A stretch of 64,000 nt of DNA from JBQTGK01 sp052400665 (GCA_052400665.1 JBQTGK010000008.1); one strand, 5' to 3'; positions 46,332 to 55,503 are shown, counted from the stretch's first letter. Notes: generated by a model from the letters alone, not told the origin. Program-made: numbers and translations.

Positions 46332-48314
46332 CTAAACAATAAACCTGACAAAAGCTTCTATTGCTTCGTATTCTGACAAGCCTAACTTATTAAATAAATT
46401 TGCAGTTGCTCTGTTTCGCTCTTCCGACCGCTGCCAAAACAAACGAGAATCTCCTCCTAAATATGGTGCCGATTCCATTTGAGACTGATGGCGCAAAATT
46501 GCATTCCGTTTGTGTTGCAACTCTTCCGGACTAATGGGCACTGCCATTTGAATTTCATCCAGACTCCACTCCTGCCATGCTCCACGATATAGCCATACAT
46601 AACAATTATCCATCCACTCTTCTTCTTTCACAATTTGTAATGCCTGATAAATTCCTTCCCAACAAACGCGGTGAGTTCCATGTGGGTCGGACCAGTCTCC
46701 GGCAGCAAATATTTGATGTGGTTTTACCTTTCTTAATAAGTTCACCAAAATTTGAACATCTTCCTCTCCTAATGGATTTTTCTTCACTTTTCCGGTCTCA
46801 TAAAACGGAAGATCTAAAAAATGCAGATTCTTTGAACGAACACCAACAAAACGACAAGCTGCTTTGGCTTCTCCTCTTCTAATTAAGGCCTTCATTCTGC
46901 AAACTTCTGGGGTATCAACTCCTCCGGGTTCTTTATTCTCCAATAAAAATTTACGAATATCTTCAATTACACATTGCAAATTACCCTCATTCGTATCATG
47001 AGTATTTGCAAAACCTTTCACAAAAGATAAATAACGAACAGCTTCATCATCGGCAACAGCTATATTTCCAGAAGTTTGGTAGGCTACATGTACTTCATGA
47101 TTCTGATCGACCAACCTTTTTAAGGTTCCACCCATGGAAATTACATCGTCGTCGGGATGCGGACTGAAAACCAATATTTTTTTCTGTGCTGGCTCTGCCC
47201 TTTCCGGACGGTAGGTATCATCAGCATTTAGCTTTCCTCCCGGCCATCCGCTAATGGTATGCTGTAAATCGTTAAACACCTTAATATTAACCTCGTAAGC
47301 CGAACCATACCAGGCAAGCAACTCACTTAGTCCGTTATCATTATAATCACGATTAGTTAATTTAAGAATTGGTTTACCTAACTTATTGCACAACCACACA
47401 GCAGCTTTTCTAATCCAATATCTGTTCCACTCTACACTGCCTACCAGCCATGGATTTTTTACACGTGTTAAATCTCCAGCTGCGGGTACATCTAAAACAA
47501 ATTTCACATCCTTATGACGCTGAAGATAACTTGCCGGAACAGAATCGCACTGACTCTCTTCCAATGCCTTCTTAACAATGGAAGCTTTACCTTCTCCCCA
47601 AGCCATTAGTATTACCCTTTTGGCTTTAAATATCGTACCAACACCCATTGTAACGGCAGCTTTCGGGACCTTATTTATTCCATTAAAATCCTTAGCTGCA
47701 TCACGTCGGGTTAATGAATCGAGCATTATCAATCGGGTTTTTGAGTCGAGTTGGGATCCTGGTTCATTAAAACCAATATGTCCGGTTCTACCGATTCCTA
47801 ATATTTGTAAATCTAAACCTCCAAAAGAATCTATTTTATTCTCATACTCACTGCAATAATTAAATATTCCTTTCTTATCTATTTCTCCATCAGGGACATT
47901 AATTTGTTCTCGTGGAATATCGATATGATTAAATAAAACATCATCCATATAATAGTTATAGCTCTGTATACTACTCTTGAACATAGGATAATATTCATCT
48001 AAATTAAAAGTGACAACATTTTTAAAAGAAAGTCCTTCTTCCTTATGTAAGCGCACCAGTTCGGCATATACACCCAAAGGAGTGGCTCCAGTAGCCAAAC
48101 CCAAAACACAAATTTCGTTTGCGTCGGCTTTTAGTTTAATTACATCTGCAATTTGGCTTGCTACCCACTTTGCCCCCTTGGCTGCAGTTGCAAAAATATC
48201 GGCTGACATTTTTTCATATCGGGTTTTTACCGTTTTATCGAACTCATCGGAAGGTTGGTAATACAACTTAGCTTCATCAAGCTCTCCTCTAAATTGTAAA
48301 ATTTGATTCTCCAT
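46332..48314 (-). CDS. nagB: NagB-PIG-L fusion deaminase/deacetylase
   Basis: A 660-residue cytoplasmic fusion. Residues 1-290 resemble glucosamine-6-P deaminase NagB, with FNLDEYYPM near 103 and GIGRTGHIGFNEP near 176. Relative to E. coli NagB the His and Glu of the D141-H143-E148 triad are kept, but the Asp position is Thr. Residues 380-600 are a PIG-L (LmbE) zinc deacetylase domain with PHPDDD near 388 and HGTHRVCWE near 545. Together they could deacetylate and deaminate GlcNAc-6-P to fructose-6-P; no separate nagA gene is seen. The gene heads the leftward run and has a putative operator at its promoter. Confidence 0.85.
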   Translation of the reverse strand: MENQILQFRGELDEAKLYYQPSDEFDKTVKTRYEKMSADIFATAAKGAKWVASQIADVIKLKADANEICVLGLATGATPLGVYAELVRLHKEEGLSFKNVVTFNLDEYYPMFKSSIQSYNYYMDDVLFNHIDIPREQINVPDGEIDKKGIFNYCSEYENKIDSFGGLDLQILGIGRTGHIGFNEPGSQLDSKTRLIMLDSLTRRDAAKDFNGINKVPKAAVTMGVGTIFKAKRVILMAWGEGKASIVKKALEESQCDSVPASYLQRHKDVKFVLDVPAAGDLTRVKNPWLVGSVEWNRYWIRKAAVWLCNKLGKPILKLTNRDYNDNGLSELLAWYGSAYEVNIKVFNDLQHTISGWPGGKLNADDTYRPERAEPAQKKILVFSPHPDDDVISMGGTLKRLVDQNHEVHVAYQTSGNIAVADDEAVRYLSFVKGFANTHDTNEGNLQCVIEDIRKFLLENKEPGGVDTPEVCRMKALIRRGEAKAACRFVGVRSKNLHFLDLPFYETGKVKKNPLGEEDVQILVNLLRKVKPHQIFAAGDWSDPHGTHRVCWEGIYQALQIVKEEEWMDNCYVWLYRGAWQEWSLDEIQMAVPISPEELQHKRNAILRHQSQMESAPYLGGDSRLFWQRSEERNRATANLFNKLGLSEYEAIEAFVRFIV

Positions 48315-48347
48315 AATGTTATCTCCTGATTTAAATTACTTTCAGTT

Positions 48348-48379
48348 CAAAAATAGAACAGAAATTTAAATTTTCCAAA
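48348..48379 (-). promoter_or_regulatory. Promoter of nagB-fusion operon
   Basis: The minus strand reads TTTGG (48375-48379), a 19-base spacer and TATTTTTG (48348-48355), a good Bacteroidota promoter 33 bases ahead of the start codon. The -33 box touches the putative operator at 48378-48397. Confidence 0.65.
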
Positions 48380-48397
48380 ATTGGTATTACATGTTAT
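48378..48397. promoter_or_regulatory. Putative GntR operator (copy 2)
   Basis: AAATTGGTATTACATGTTAT is identical to 22459-22478, 26 kb away. Here it overlaps the edge of the -33 box of the nagB-fusion promoter. Its core also appears at the start of the GntR gene (51050-51064), as expected for one regulator acting at all three places. Confidence 0.68.
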
Positions 48398-48583
48398 ATA
48401 ATACTTTTTTGTGGAAATTAATTTTTCTATATTTGTAAAGTAGGAATAGTCTCCTATAGATTACAAGAGTGTTACAGATTGAATAAGTGAAAACAAACTT
48501 GCTTACACAAGCTTTAAAAGCTTATATTTTTTTTAAAACATGTTATCAATCAATACTCATCATACATATTACAAAATAATACA

Positions 48584-49426
48584 ATGATATTAGTAGCTGA
48601 AAGCGGATCTACAAAAACAGATTGGGTACTTCTTAATAAAGATGAAGTAGTAAAACGCCAACAAACAGAAGGAATCAATCCTTTTCATCAGGATATTGAT
48701 TCAATAATAAGGATTATTAGCTCCTTAGACAATTTCAATTCTGTGAGTTGCATCTATTTTTATGGAGCTGGATGTGCCACAGAAGAAAAAAAGCAAATTG
48801 TAAAAAATGCTTTATTACACATTTACCCAAACGCAAGCTGTGAAATTAACAGCGATATATTAGCAGCAGCCAAATCGGTATGTGGAAACGAAAAAGGAAT
48901 TGCATGCATAATTGGAACAGGTTCGAATTCTTGTTTATACAATGGAGAAACAATTATTCAAAATGTTCGTCCACTAGGCTATATTCTAGGAGATGAAGGA
49001 AGCGGTGCTGTTCTTGGAAAAAAGCTAATAGCAGACATTTTAAAAGGAGTTGCCCCTAAAGATATCACCAATGCATTCTACAAAAAATACAATTTTGAAT
49101 ATGCAGATATCATCAATAAAATATACAGGGAAGAATCACCTAGTCGTTTTCTTGCACAATTCGCAATTTTTCTTGCCGAAAACATTAACAACACTTATGT
49201 TTTAACCTTAGTTACCTCAAGTTTTACAGAGTTTTTCGAGCGTAACATTAAACAATACGATAATCACTTAAACCTCCCAATTCATTTTATTGGAAGCATC
49301 GCATTTCATTTTAAACAACAATTACAATTTGTAGCAAAAGAAATGTACTTAACACCTGGAGAGATAGTTCAAAGTCCATTGGAAGGTTTAATTCAGTACC
49401 ATATCAAACAAATTAAAAATGAATAA
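48584..49426 (+). CDS. murK: BadF/BcrA-type MurNAc/GlcNAc kinase
   Basis: A 280-residue sugar kinase of the ASKHA fold. The phosphate-1 loop ILVAESGSTKTDWVL is at the N-terminus, with GIACIIGTGSNSCLYNG near 105 and LGDEGSGAVLGKKL near 135. Length and sequence fit the BadF/BcrA ATPase group that includes MurK, which phosphorylates MurNAc and GlcNAc at C6. The murQ gene overlaps its end by 8 bases, the strongest argument for MurNAc as substrate. It diverges from the nagB-fusion gene. Confidence 0.88.
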   Translation: MILVAESGSTKTDWVLLNKDEVVKRQQTEGINPFHQDIDSIIRIISSLDNFNSVSCIYFYGAGCATEEKKQIVKNALLHIYPNASCEINSDILAAAKSVCGNEKGIACIIGTGSNSCLYNGETIIQNVRPLGYILGDEGSGAVLGKKLIADILKGVAPKDITNAFYKKYNFEYADIINKIYREESPSRFLAQFAIFLAENINNTYVLTLVTSSFTEFFERNIKQYDNHLNLPIHFIGSIAFHFKQQLQFVAKEMYLTPGEIVQSPLEGLIQYHIKQIKNE

Positions 49427-50255
49427 AACACCAGATAAAGAAACACCTAAAAATATAACTGAAGCATCTTCTAACTTTTCTAATTTAGATAAAATGTCGG
49501 TTATCGAAATACTTGATGGCATTAACAAAGAAGATGGTCAGATACATTTAGCTGTTCAAAAAGCAATTCCTGAAATTGAAAAATTTGTAAGTCAATTAAT
49601 TAACAGAATAAAAGCTGGCGGACGCTTATTTTATTTGGGAGCAGGCACAAGTGGAAGACTTGGTGTTTTAGATGCATCGGAACTTCCCCCAACATTTGGA
49701 GTCCCTTCAAATATTGTAATTGGATTAATTGCCGGAGGAGATAAAGCGCTAAGAAATGCTGTTGAATCTGCCGAAGACGATGCCACCAAAGCCTGGGACG
49801 AACTTCAGCAATTTAAAATTAATGAACACGATTCTGTTTTAGGAATTGCCGCTTCGGGCACAACTCCTTATGTTATTGGAGGCGTGAAAACTGCACGCGA
49901 AAACGGTTTACTTACCGCATGTATTACCTGCAACCCAGATTCTCCTATTTCTAAGGAAGCTGAATATGTAATAGAAGCCATTGTAGGTCCTGAGTTTATT
50001 ACCGGAAGCACCCGACTAAAAGCCGGCACTGCACAAAAAATGATATTAAATATGATTACCACCAGTTTAATGATAAAACTGGGAAGAGTAAAAGGAAATA
50101 AAATGGTTAACATGCAGTTAACTAATAAAAAATTAGTTGAACGTGGAACCATAATGATAATGGAAGAACTTAAACTAGATAAAGAATTATCGAAAAACCT
50201 TCTTTTAGAACATGGTTCGGTAAAAAAGGCTATTGAAGCCTATAAAAATGCATAG
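49419..50255 (+). CDS. murQ: MurNAc-6-phosphate etherase
   Basis: Cleaves the D-lactyl ether of MurNAc-6-P to give GlcNAc-6-P and lactate. The 278-residue protein has the SIS fold and family blocks GAGTSGRLGVLDASELPPTFG (catalytic-type Glu near 87), ESAEDDATKAW (second Glu near 114) and GNKMVNMQLTNKKLVERG. It is slightly shorter than the roughly 298 residues of E. coli MurQ, mainly at the C-terminus. It overlaps murK by 8 bases and ends at a shared terminator. Confidence 0.96.
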   Translation: MNKTPDKETPKNITEASSNFSNLDKMSVIEILDGINKEDGQIHLAVQKAIPEIEKFVSQLINRIKAGGRLFYLGAGTSGRLGVLDASELPPTFGVPSNIVIGLIAGGDKALRNAVESAEDDATKAWDELQQFKINEHDSVLGIAASGTTPYVIGGVKTARENGLLTACITCNPDSPISKEAEYVIEAIVGPEFITGSTRLKAGTAQKMILNMITTSLMIKLGRVKGNKMVNMQLTNKKLVERGTIMIMEELKLDKELSKNLLLEHGSVKKAIEAYKNA

Positions 50256-50273
50256 TACCACTCACACATAGTG

Positions 50274-50318
50274 CAAAAAGCGGAGCCTGAAATTATTTTC
50301 AGTCTCCGCTTTTTTTAT
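50274..50318. terminator. Bidirectional terminator
   Basis: The stem AAAAAGCGGAG/CTCCGCTTTTT is extended inside by CTGAAA/TTTCAG, with a long T run on the plus side and A run on the minus side. It sits between the convergent murQ and GntR genes. Confidence 0.88.
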
Positions 50319-50332
50319 TTTAAAAATACATT

Positions 50333-51052
50333 TTACTTTTTAAGATATTGAGTATAAACCTCTAATGTCCGATTAATTTGCTCTACCATTTCTTTATAAG
50401 CCCGATCGCCATCCTTATCTCTTATGGCTTCAAATATTGCACGATGAGCTTTTATCGTAAAATCCTTTTCGCCATCAACATTGGCATAAATTAAATTACG
50501 CATTCGCGGAAGAAGAGAATAAATGGGCTCCATAGAAATAATTACAATTGGATTTCCTGTTGATTTTGCAACATTTAGATGAAATTTATTGATAATATCT
50601 GCCTCCATTTGAGTATTGTCTGGATTACAATCGGCAAGAGCATTAATATTGCGATGCAAAAGCTCAACATCCTGCTCAGATCTATTACGTGCAGCCATTC
50701 TCGCTATTTCTGGTTCAAATACTCTACGAACTTCAATAATCTGGGAAATTAAATTGCTATCGAAACTTAAATCGTAGTATAGATTTAATGATTCGACCGC
50801 ATCTTCCATTTTAAGTTCGCTAACGAACATTCCACTTCCCTTTTTTATTTGTATTAAACCTCTGGCACTTAAACGACGAAGTGCTTCGCGCAAAGCCGTT
50901 CGACTAACTGCAAACATTTCGCACAATTCACGTTCTGAAGGCAACTTGGTTCCCACCAATAGCTTTTTCTGACGTATTGCTTCTTCAATTCGGCGTTCAA
51001 TCTTCTGACTTAACGTTTGAGCAGTACCAATTTTTCCAAAAATTTCATCCAT
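50333..51052 (-). CDS. GntR/FadR-family transcription regulator
   Basis: About 239 residues from the ATG at 51052 (MDEIFGKIG). The winged helix-turn-helix (about 10-75) has LPSERELCEMFAVSRTALREALRRL and the wing GLIQIKKGSGMFV. The C-terminal FCD domain (about 95-235) is all-helical and normally binds an acidic or sugar-phosphate ligand through metal-linked His/Asp/Arg residues. Convergent with murK-murQ, it probably senses a muropeptide-derived sugar phosphate. The motif TTTGTATTACATG overlaps its start codon and -7 box, which suggests autoregulation. A TTG start three codons upstream is possible but unlikely. Confidence 0.9.
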   Translation of the reverse strand: MDEIFGKIGTAQTLSQKIERRIEEAIRQKKLLVGTKLPSERELCEMFAVSRTALREALRRLSARGLIQIKKGSGMFVSELKMEDAVESLNLYYDLSFDSNLISQIIEVRRVFEPEIARMAARNRSEQDVELLHRNINALADCNPDNTQMEADIINKFHLNVAKSTGNPIVIISMEPIYSLLPRMRNLIYANVDGEKDFTIKAHRAIFEAIRDKDGDRAYKEMVEQINRTLEVYTQYLKK

Positions 51053-51066
51053 GTAATACAAATTTA
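51050..51066. promoter_or_regulatory. Operator and -7 box at GntR gene start
   Basis: On the minus strand TAAATTTG (51059-51066) fits TAnnTTTG, and AATTTGTATTACATG (51050-51064) shares GTATTACATG with the 20-base operators at 22459 and 48378. The ATG lies only six bases past the -7 box, so the message may be leaderless or nearly so. Confidence 0.55.
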
Positions 51067-51313
51067 CTTCAACCTGTATGATTTCTATTTTCTATGAATC
51101 CCTAAGCCTTATTTCCTGGTTATCCTTACAATGAAATCGTACAAATACACCACAAATACTAATTTAACAAAATTAGTAGCTAAATATAAGAATACAAATA
51201 CTTTTAGCTAAATTCCAAAGGAAATATAACAATAATTTTCTCAACAACATAAAGAATTCATTCTTCTTATATGGCAGAACACAAAGTTATCATACCAAAA
51301 CTGTATTTGCAAC

Positions 51314-51348
51314 AAAAAAGGGTATTTCCAAACGAAATACCCTTTTAA
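51314..51348 (-). terminator. Terminator after M20 dipeptidase
   Basis: The stem AAAAGGGTATTTC/GAAATACCCTTTT with a 5-base loop is perfect over 13 bp. It is 16 bases past the dipeptidase stop and separates it from the GntR gene. The rest of 51067-51313 shows nothing else. Confidence 0.85.
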
Positions 51349-51363
51349 CTTATAATTAGTGAA

Positions 51364-52737
51364 TTATTTTTTCAATAATTCAGCATAATATTTATAAAAC
51401 AATGGAATAGTGTTGATACCATTGAAAAACTGCTCTAATGGGTAATTTTCGTTTGGTGAGTGAATTGCATCACTTTCCAAACCAAATCCCATTAATACCG
51501 ATTTAATCCCCAAAATCTCTTCGAAAGAAGAAATTATTGGAATAGATCCTCCCGAACGAACAGGTACAGGACGTTTTCCATAAACATCGGTATATGCTTT
51601 TTCTGCTGCCTGATAAGCTGGCAGGTCAATAGGACATACATATCCCTGACCTCCATGCAATGGAGTAACCTCAACTTTTACACAATCGGGAGCAATAGCT
51701 TCGAAATGCTCTTTAAAAAGAACCGAAATTTTCTCCCAGTTTTGATTAGGAACCAAACGAGTAGAAATTTTAGCATTAGCTTTTGAAGGAAGAACTGTTT
51801 TTGCTCCTTCTCCAATGTAACCGCCCCAAATACCACAAACATCAAAAGATGGACGAATTCCTGTATGCTCAGAAGGAGTATATCCTTTTTCGCCAGCCAA
51901 TTCTTTCACATCAATTGCTTTTTTATACTCATCAACATCAAAAGGAGCTTCAGCCATCATAGCTCTTTCTTCTTTCGACACTTCAATTACATCGTCGTAA
52001 AATCCAGGAATGGTAATGTGACCATTTTCATCAACCATTTGAGTAATCATCTTAGCCAAAACATTAATTGGATTCGCTACTGCACCACCAAACAATCCTG
52101 AGTGAAGATCGCGATTAGGACCAGTTACTTCAACTTCCCAATACATCAAACCACGTAAACCTGTAGTTATTGATGGTATATCCGGAGCAATCATTCCTGT
52201 ATCAGAAACTAGGATTACATCAGCTTGCAACATTTCTTTGTGCTCTTCGCAAAACTTAGGAAGATTAGGAGAACCAACTTCTTCTTCTCCTTCAATCATG
52301 AACTTTACATTACAAGGAAGGCAATTGTTCTTCACCATGTATTCGAAAGCCTTGGCATGCATAAATGCCTGACCTTTGTCATCATCGGCACCACGAGCCC
52401 AAATTTTTCCATCTTTAATTACTGGTTCAAAAGGGTCGGTATCCCAAAGCTCAATAGGATCAACAGGCATAACGTCCATATGACCATATACCATAACCGT
52501 AGGCAATTTAGGATCGATAATTTTCTCACCATAAGTAACCGGATTTCCTTCTGTTTCGAAAACCTCAGCTTTATCAGCTCCGGCATCTAACATTAATTGC
52601 TTCCAGTATTCTGCAGCTTTGTACATTTCTGGTTTATTTGCTTCAATCGAACTAATCGATGGAATACGAATTAAACCAAATAATTCTTTCAGGAATCTCT
52701 CCTGATTTTCTTCAATATATGCTTTAATATTTTCCAT
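51364..52737 (-). CDS. M20-family dipeptidase
   Basis: A 457-residue zinc metallopeptidase of the M20/CNDP group. Metal and catalytic blocks are VMVYGHMDVMPVDP near 82, WARGADDDKGQ near 114 and MIEGEEEVGSPN near 148, plus the C-terminal SPNENYPLEQF. No signal peptide, so it acts in the cytoplasm, where it could hydrolyse dipeptides released from proteins or from muropeptides after epimerisation. It has its own terminator and is not in the GntR transcript. Confidence 0.92.
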   Translation of the reverse strand: MENIKAYIEENQERFLKELFGLIRIPSISSIEANKPEMYKAAEYWKQLMLDAGADKAEVFETEGNPVTYGEKIIDPKLPTVMVYGHMDVMPVDPIELWDTDPFEPVIKDGKIWARGADDDKGQAFMHAKAFEYMVKNNCLPCNVKFMIEGEEEVGSPNLPKFCEEHKEMLQADVILVSDTGMIAPDIPSITTGLRGLMYWEVEVTGPNRDLHSGLFGGAVANPINVLAKMITQMVDENGHITIPGFYDDVIEVSKEERAMMAEAPFDVDEYKKAIDVKELAGEKGYTPSEHTGIRPSFDVCGIWGGYIGEGAKTVLPSKANAKISTRLVPNQNWEKISVLFKEHFEAIAPDCVKVEVTPLHGGQGYVCPIDLPAYQAAEKAYTDVYGKRPVPVRSGGSIPIISSFEEILGIKSVLMGFGLESDAIHSPNENYPLEQFFNGINTIPLFYKYYAELLKK

Positions 52738-52923
52738 ATTAATGTGTGTTTATTGGATTTAAATATTTAGAAAGGTAAATATACAACAGATCATGAGATT
52801 TTAGATATCAGATCTGTGAATTATTTACAAAATACAAAGCAACAAACTAGTACAAAAGAAAAAACAGCAACCTATTGGCTACTGTTCTCTTACAATATCA
52901 TATAATAATAATACTCTTTCGAG

Positions 52924-53505
52924 TTATCTAACTTTCATAATTTCCTCGATATGCTCAGCTGCATATTCTAATTCGTTATACCAATCTTGGCCATATTTTC
53001 TAATTAATGGCTCTTTCAGGAATTTATATACCGGCGTTCCATTTTTAAAGCCTAGTTCGCGTGCTGGCTTACAAATATCCCATTTATTATAATTTACGGC
53101 ATCAAATTCGGCATACTTGTCAATTCTAATTGGATACAATTGACACGAAATAGGTTTACGATACGAAATTTTGCCATCTAAAAATGCTTTTTCAATACCA
53201 CACATTGCAATCCCCTTAACAAAAATTGTATACACACATTCTTTCCCGTTTATAATTGGGGTAACCAAATCTCCATCAGCATCAATCACCGAAGTTCCCT
53301 GTTTTTCGATTTCCTGAATTCCTTTTTCGGTAAGATACTCCTTAATATCAGGATAAATATCTTCGATAATTTGTTTTTCTTCCTCTTCCAGTGGGGCTCC
53401 GGAATCTCCCTCTACACAACAAGCTCCGCAACATTTTGCTATGTCGCAAATAAACTTTTTCTCAATTACATCGAGACTTACTATGGCTTTTCCTATTTGT
53501 AACAC
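52924..53505 (-). CDS. DUF3109 cysteine-rich protein
   Basis: A 193-residue protein of the DUF3109 family. It is marked by the N-terminal cysteine cluster CDIAKCCGACCVEGDSGAPL near residue 20 and further Cys in KECVYT, AMCGIEKAF, SCQLYPIRI and WDICKPA. The pattern resembles YkgJ-type metal or Fe-S binding proteins. It has no signal peptide. The function is unknown. It lies downstream of gpmI, past a terminator hairpin. Confidence 0.86.
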   Translation of the reverse strand: MLQIGKAIVSLDVIEKKFICDIAKCCGACCVEGDSGAPLEEEEKQIIEDIYPDIKEYLTEKGIQEIEKQGTSVIDADGDLVTPIINGKECVYTIFVKGIAMCGIEKAFLDGKISYRKPISCQLYPIRIDKYAEFDAVNYNKWDICKPARELGFKNGTPVYKFLKEPLIRKYGQDWYNELEYAAEHIEEIMKVR

Positions 53506-53545
53506 TATTTTATACTTTAATAAGTTGTATCAGCCAAGCTGATAT

Positions 53546-53582
53546 AAAAATTCCGCACTATCGCGCAAAGATAGTACGGAAT
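53546..53582 (-). terminator. Terminator after gpmI
   Basis: The stem ATTCCG/CGGAAT is continued by ACTATC/GATAGT with one mismatch and a 7-base loop, and is followed on the minus strand by TTTTTAT. It lies 24 bases past the gpmI stop. Confidence 0.78.
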
Positions 53583-53605
53583 GTTATATATACGGTTACA
53601 ATCTT

Positions 53606-55135
53606 TTATTTTATCAAAGATTTTCCTGTCATATCTTCAGGTTGTTCAATCCCCATGATATCTAGTAATGTTGGAGCAACATCAGCTAAAATACCATTTT
53701 CAATTTTCTTTGGATTTTCTGTAACCCAAATACAAGGAACTGGATTTAAAGAGTGAGCTGTGTTAGGTGAACCGTCAGCATTAACTGCAAAATCGGCATT
53801 TCCATGATCGGCAATAATAATTACATCGTAACCATTTGCTTTAGCCGCTTCAACAACTTGTTCGGCACATTTATCAACAGCTTGAACTGCTTTTGAAATT
53901 GCTTCGTACACTCCTGTATGTCCTACCATATCGCCATTAGCGAAATTCAAACAAACAAAATCAGCCGATTTAGCATTTAATTCGGCAGTAATTTTATCTG
54001 CAACAGCTGGAGCCGACATTTCTGGTTGTAAATCGTAAGTAGCCACTTTTGGAGAAGGAACCATCAATCTTCTTTCGCCTTCGAATTCAGCCTCTCTACC
54101 TCCTGAAAAGAAAAAAGTTACGTGAGCATATTTTTCAGTTTCGGCAATTCGAATTTGTTTTCTGCCTGCATTTGCAACCACTTCACCCATTGTGTTCTTC
54201 ACGTTATCCTTATCATAGATTACGTTAACGCCCTTAAAGTTGGCATTGTAACATGTCATGGTGTACCATTCCACATCCATAGTGTGCATTCCGAATTCCT
54301 TTTTATCTTCCTGCGTAAACACAGTTGTCATTTGACGCAAACGGTCAGTACGGAAATTGAAACAGATCACTACATCTCCTTCTTCAATCTTAGCCAAAGG
54401 AGCTCCATTGGCATCAACCATCACAACAGGCTTCAAAAATTCATCAGTTACACCGTCTGCATATGATTCTTCCATCGCGGTAACAGCGTTAGTCGCAGTT
54501 TTACCCTCTCCTTTTGTATATAAATCGTAAGCAAGTTTCACACGATCCCAATTGCTATCTCTATCCATTCCGTAGTAACGACCAATAAGAGATGCAAATT
54601 TTGCAGAACCTGTTTTTTCAATTGCTTCAGAAAATTCTTTTACGAATCCCAATCCTGATTTTGGATCTGTATCACGTCCATCAGTTAAACCGTGAACAAA
54701 CACATCTTTCAAACCAAAAGCCTGAGCAGCATCACACAAAGCAATTGCATGAGAACTTAATGAATGAACACCTCCATCACTAATTAAACCAATCAAATGA
54801 ACTTTTTTACCATTTTCTTTGGCATGAGTAAAAGCTTTTACAACTTGTTCATTATCCTTAAGCGTGTCTTCTTCTACTGCCATATTGATTTTTACCAAAT
54901 CCTGATAAACAACACGACCTGCACCAATATTTAAGTGTCCTACTTCTGAATTACCCATTTGTCCATCAGGCAATCCAACGAACTCACCCGAAGCTTTCAG
55001 CTGAGAGTTAGGATATTTAGCCAATAAACCATCCAAATAAGGAGTAGCCACTGAAGAAATTACATCTGATTTTGATTTATCACCAATCCCCCATCCGTCG
55101 AGGATCATCAACAAAGCTTTTTTATTATTTGTCAT
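53606..55135 (-). CDS. gpmI: Cofactor-independent phosphoglycerate mutase
   Basis: Interconverts 3- and 2-phosphoglycerate in glycolysis with two Mn ions. The 509-residue length is standard. The alkaline-phosphatase-like core shows LMILDGWGIG at the N-terminus, the phosphoserine loop GQMGNSEVGHLNIGAGR near 60, HGLTDGRDTDP near 145, FNFRTDRLRQMT near 265 and VIIIADHGNAD near 440. It is a single-gene unit with a terminator. TATTTTTG at 55184-55191 on the minus strand may be its -7 element. Confidence 0.97.
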   Translation of the reverse strand: MTNNKKALLMILDGWGIGDKSKSDVISSVATPYLDGLLAKYPNSQLKASGEFVGLPDGQMGNSEVGHLNIGAGRVVYQDLVKINMAVEEDTLKDNEQVVKAFTHAKENGKKVHLIGLISDGGVHSLSSHAIALCDAAQAFGLKDVFVHGLTDGRDTDPKSGLGFVKEFSEAIEKTGSAKFASLIGRYYGMDRDSNWDRVKLAYDLYTKGEGKTATNAVTAMEESYADGVTDEFLKPVVMVDANGAPLAKIEEGDVVICFNFRTDRLRQMTTVFTQEDKKEFGMHTMDVEWYTMTCYNANFKGVNVIYDKDNVKNTMGEVVANAGRKQIRIAETEKYAHVTFFFSGGREAEFEGERRLMVPSPKVATYDLQPEMSAPAVADKITAELNAKSADFVCLNFANGDMVGHTGVYEAISKAVQAVDKCAEQVVEAAKANGYDVIIIADHGNADFAVNADGSPNTAHSLNPVPCIWVTENPKKIENGILADVAPTLLDIMGIEQPEDMTGKSLIK

Positions 55136-55183
55136 TTTAAAGTATTTTATATCTTAAATTCTTTTTACTTGGTCTAAGTCCTA

Positions 55184-55191
55184 CAAAAATA
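55184..55191 (-). promoter_or_regulatory. Putative -7 element of gpmI
   Basis: TATTTTTG on the minus strand fits TAnnTTTG about 50 bases ahead of the gpmI start. No convincing -33 box is present. Nothing else is recognised between 55192 and 55503. Confidence 0.4.
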
Positions 55192-55503
55192 TTGTATTAA
55201 TTCCAATAAAAAAATTAGTTAGAGACTTGAATTTCTTTATTTTAGACCGAAAACGTTTGTAATTTGAAAATTGTTCAAACTCGTACAGAATAAGTCCTGT
55301 AAATTGAGAAAAAATTACTCAAAATGTAGATTCAGAAAGCAAATTAAGAAAATGCAATAATAGCAAACATGTTAGTTTACTTTTATAATCTATATCGCTG
55401 ATTAGTTAAATACTGCCTAAATAATGATTTATATATGCTATCGACATAAATCTAAATTCTCTAGCGATCCAAAAATTCCGACAGACTCCCTTCAGGTTTG
55501 AGC

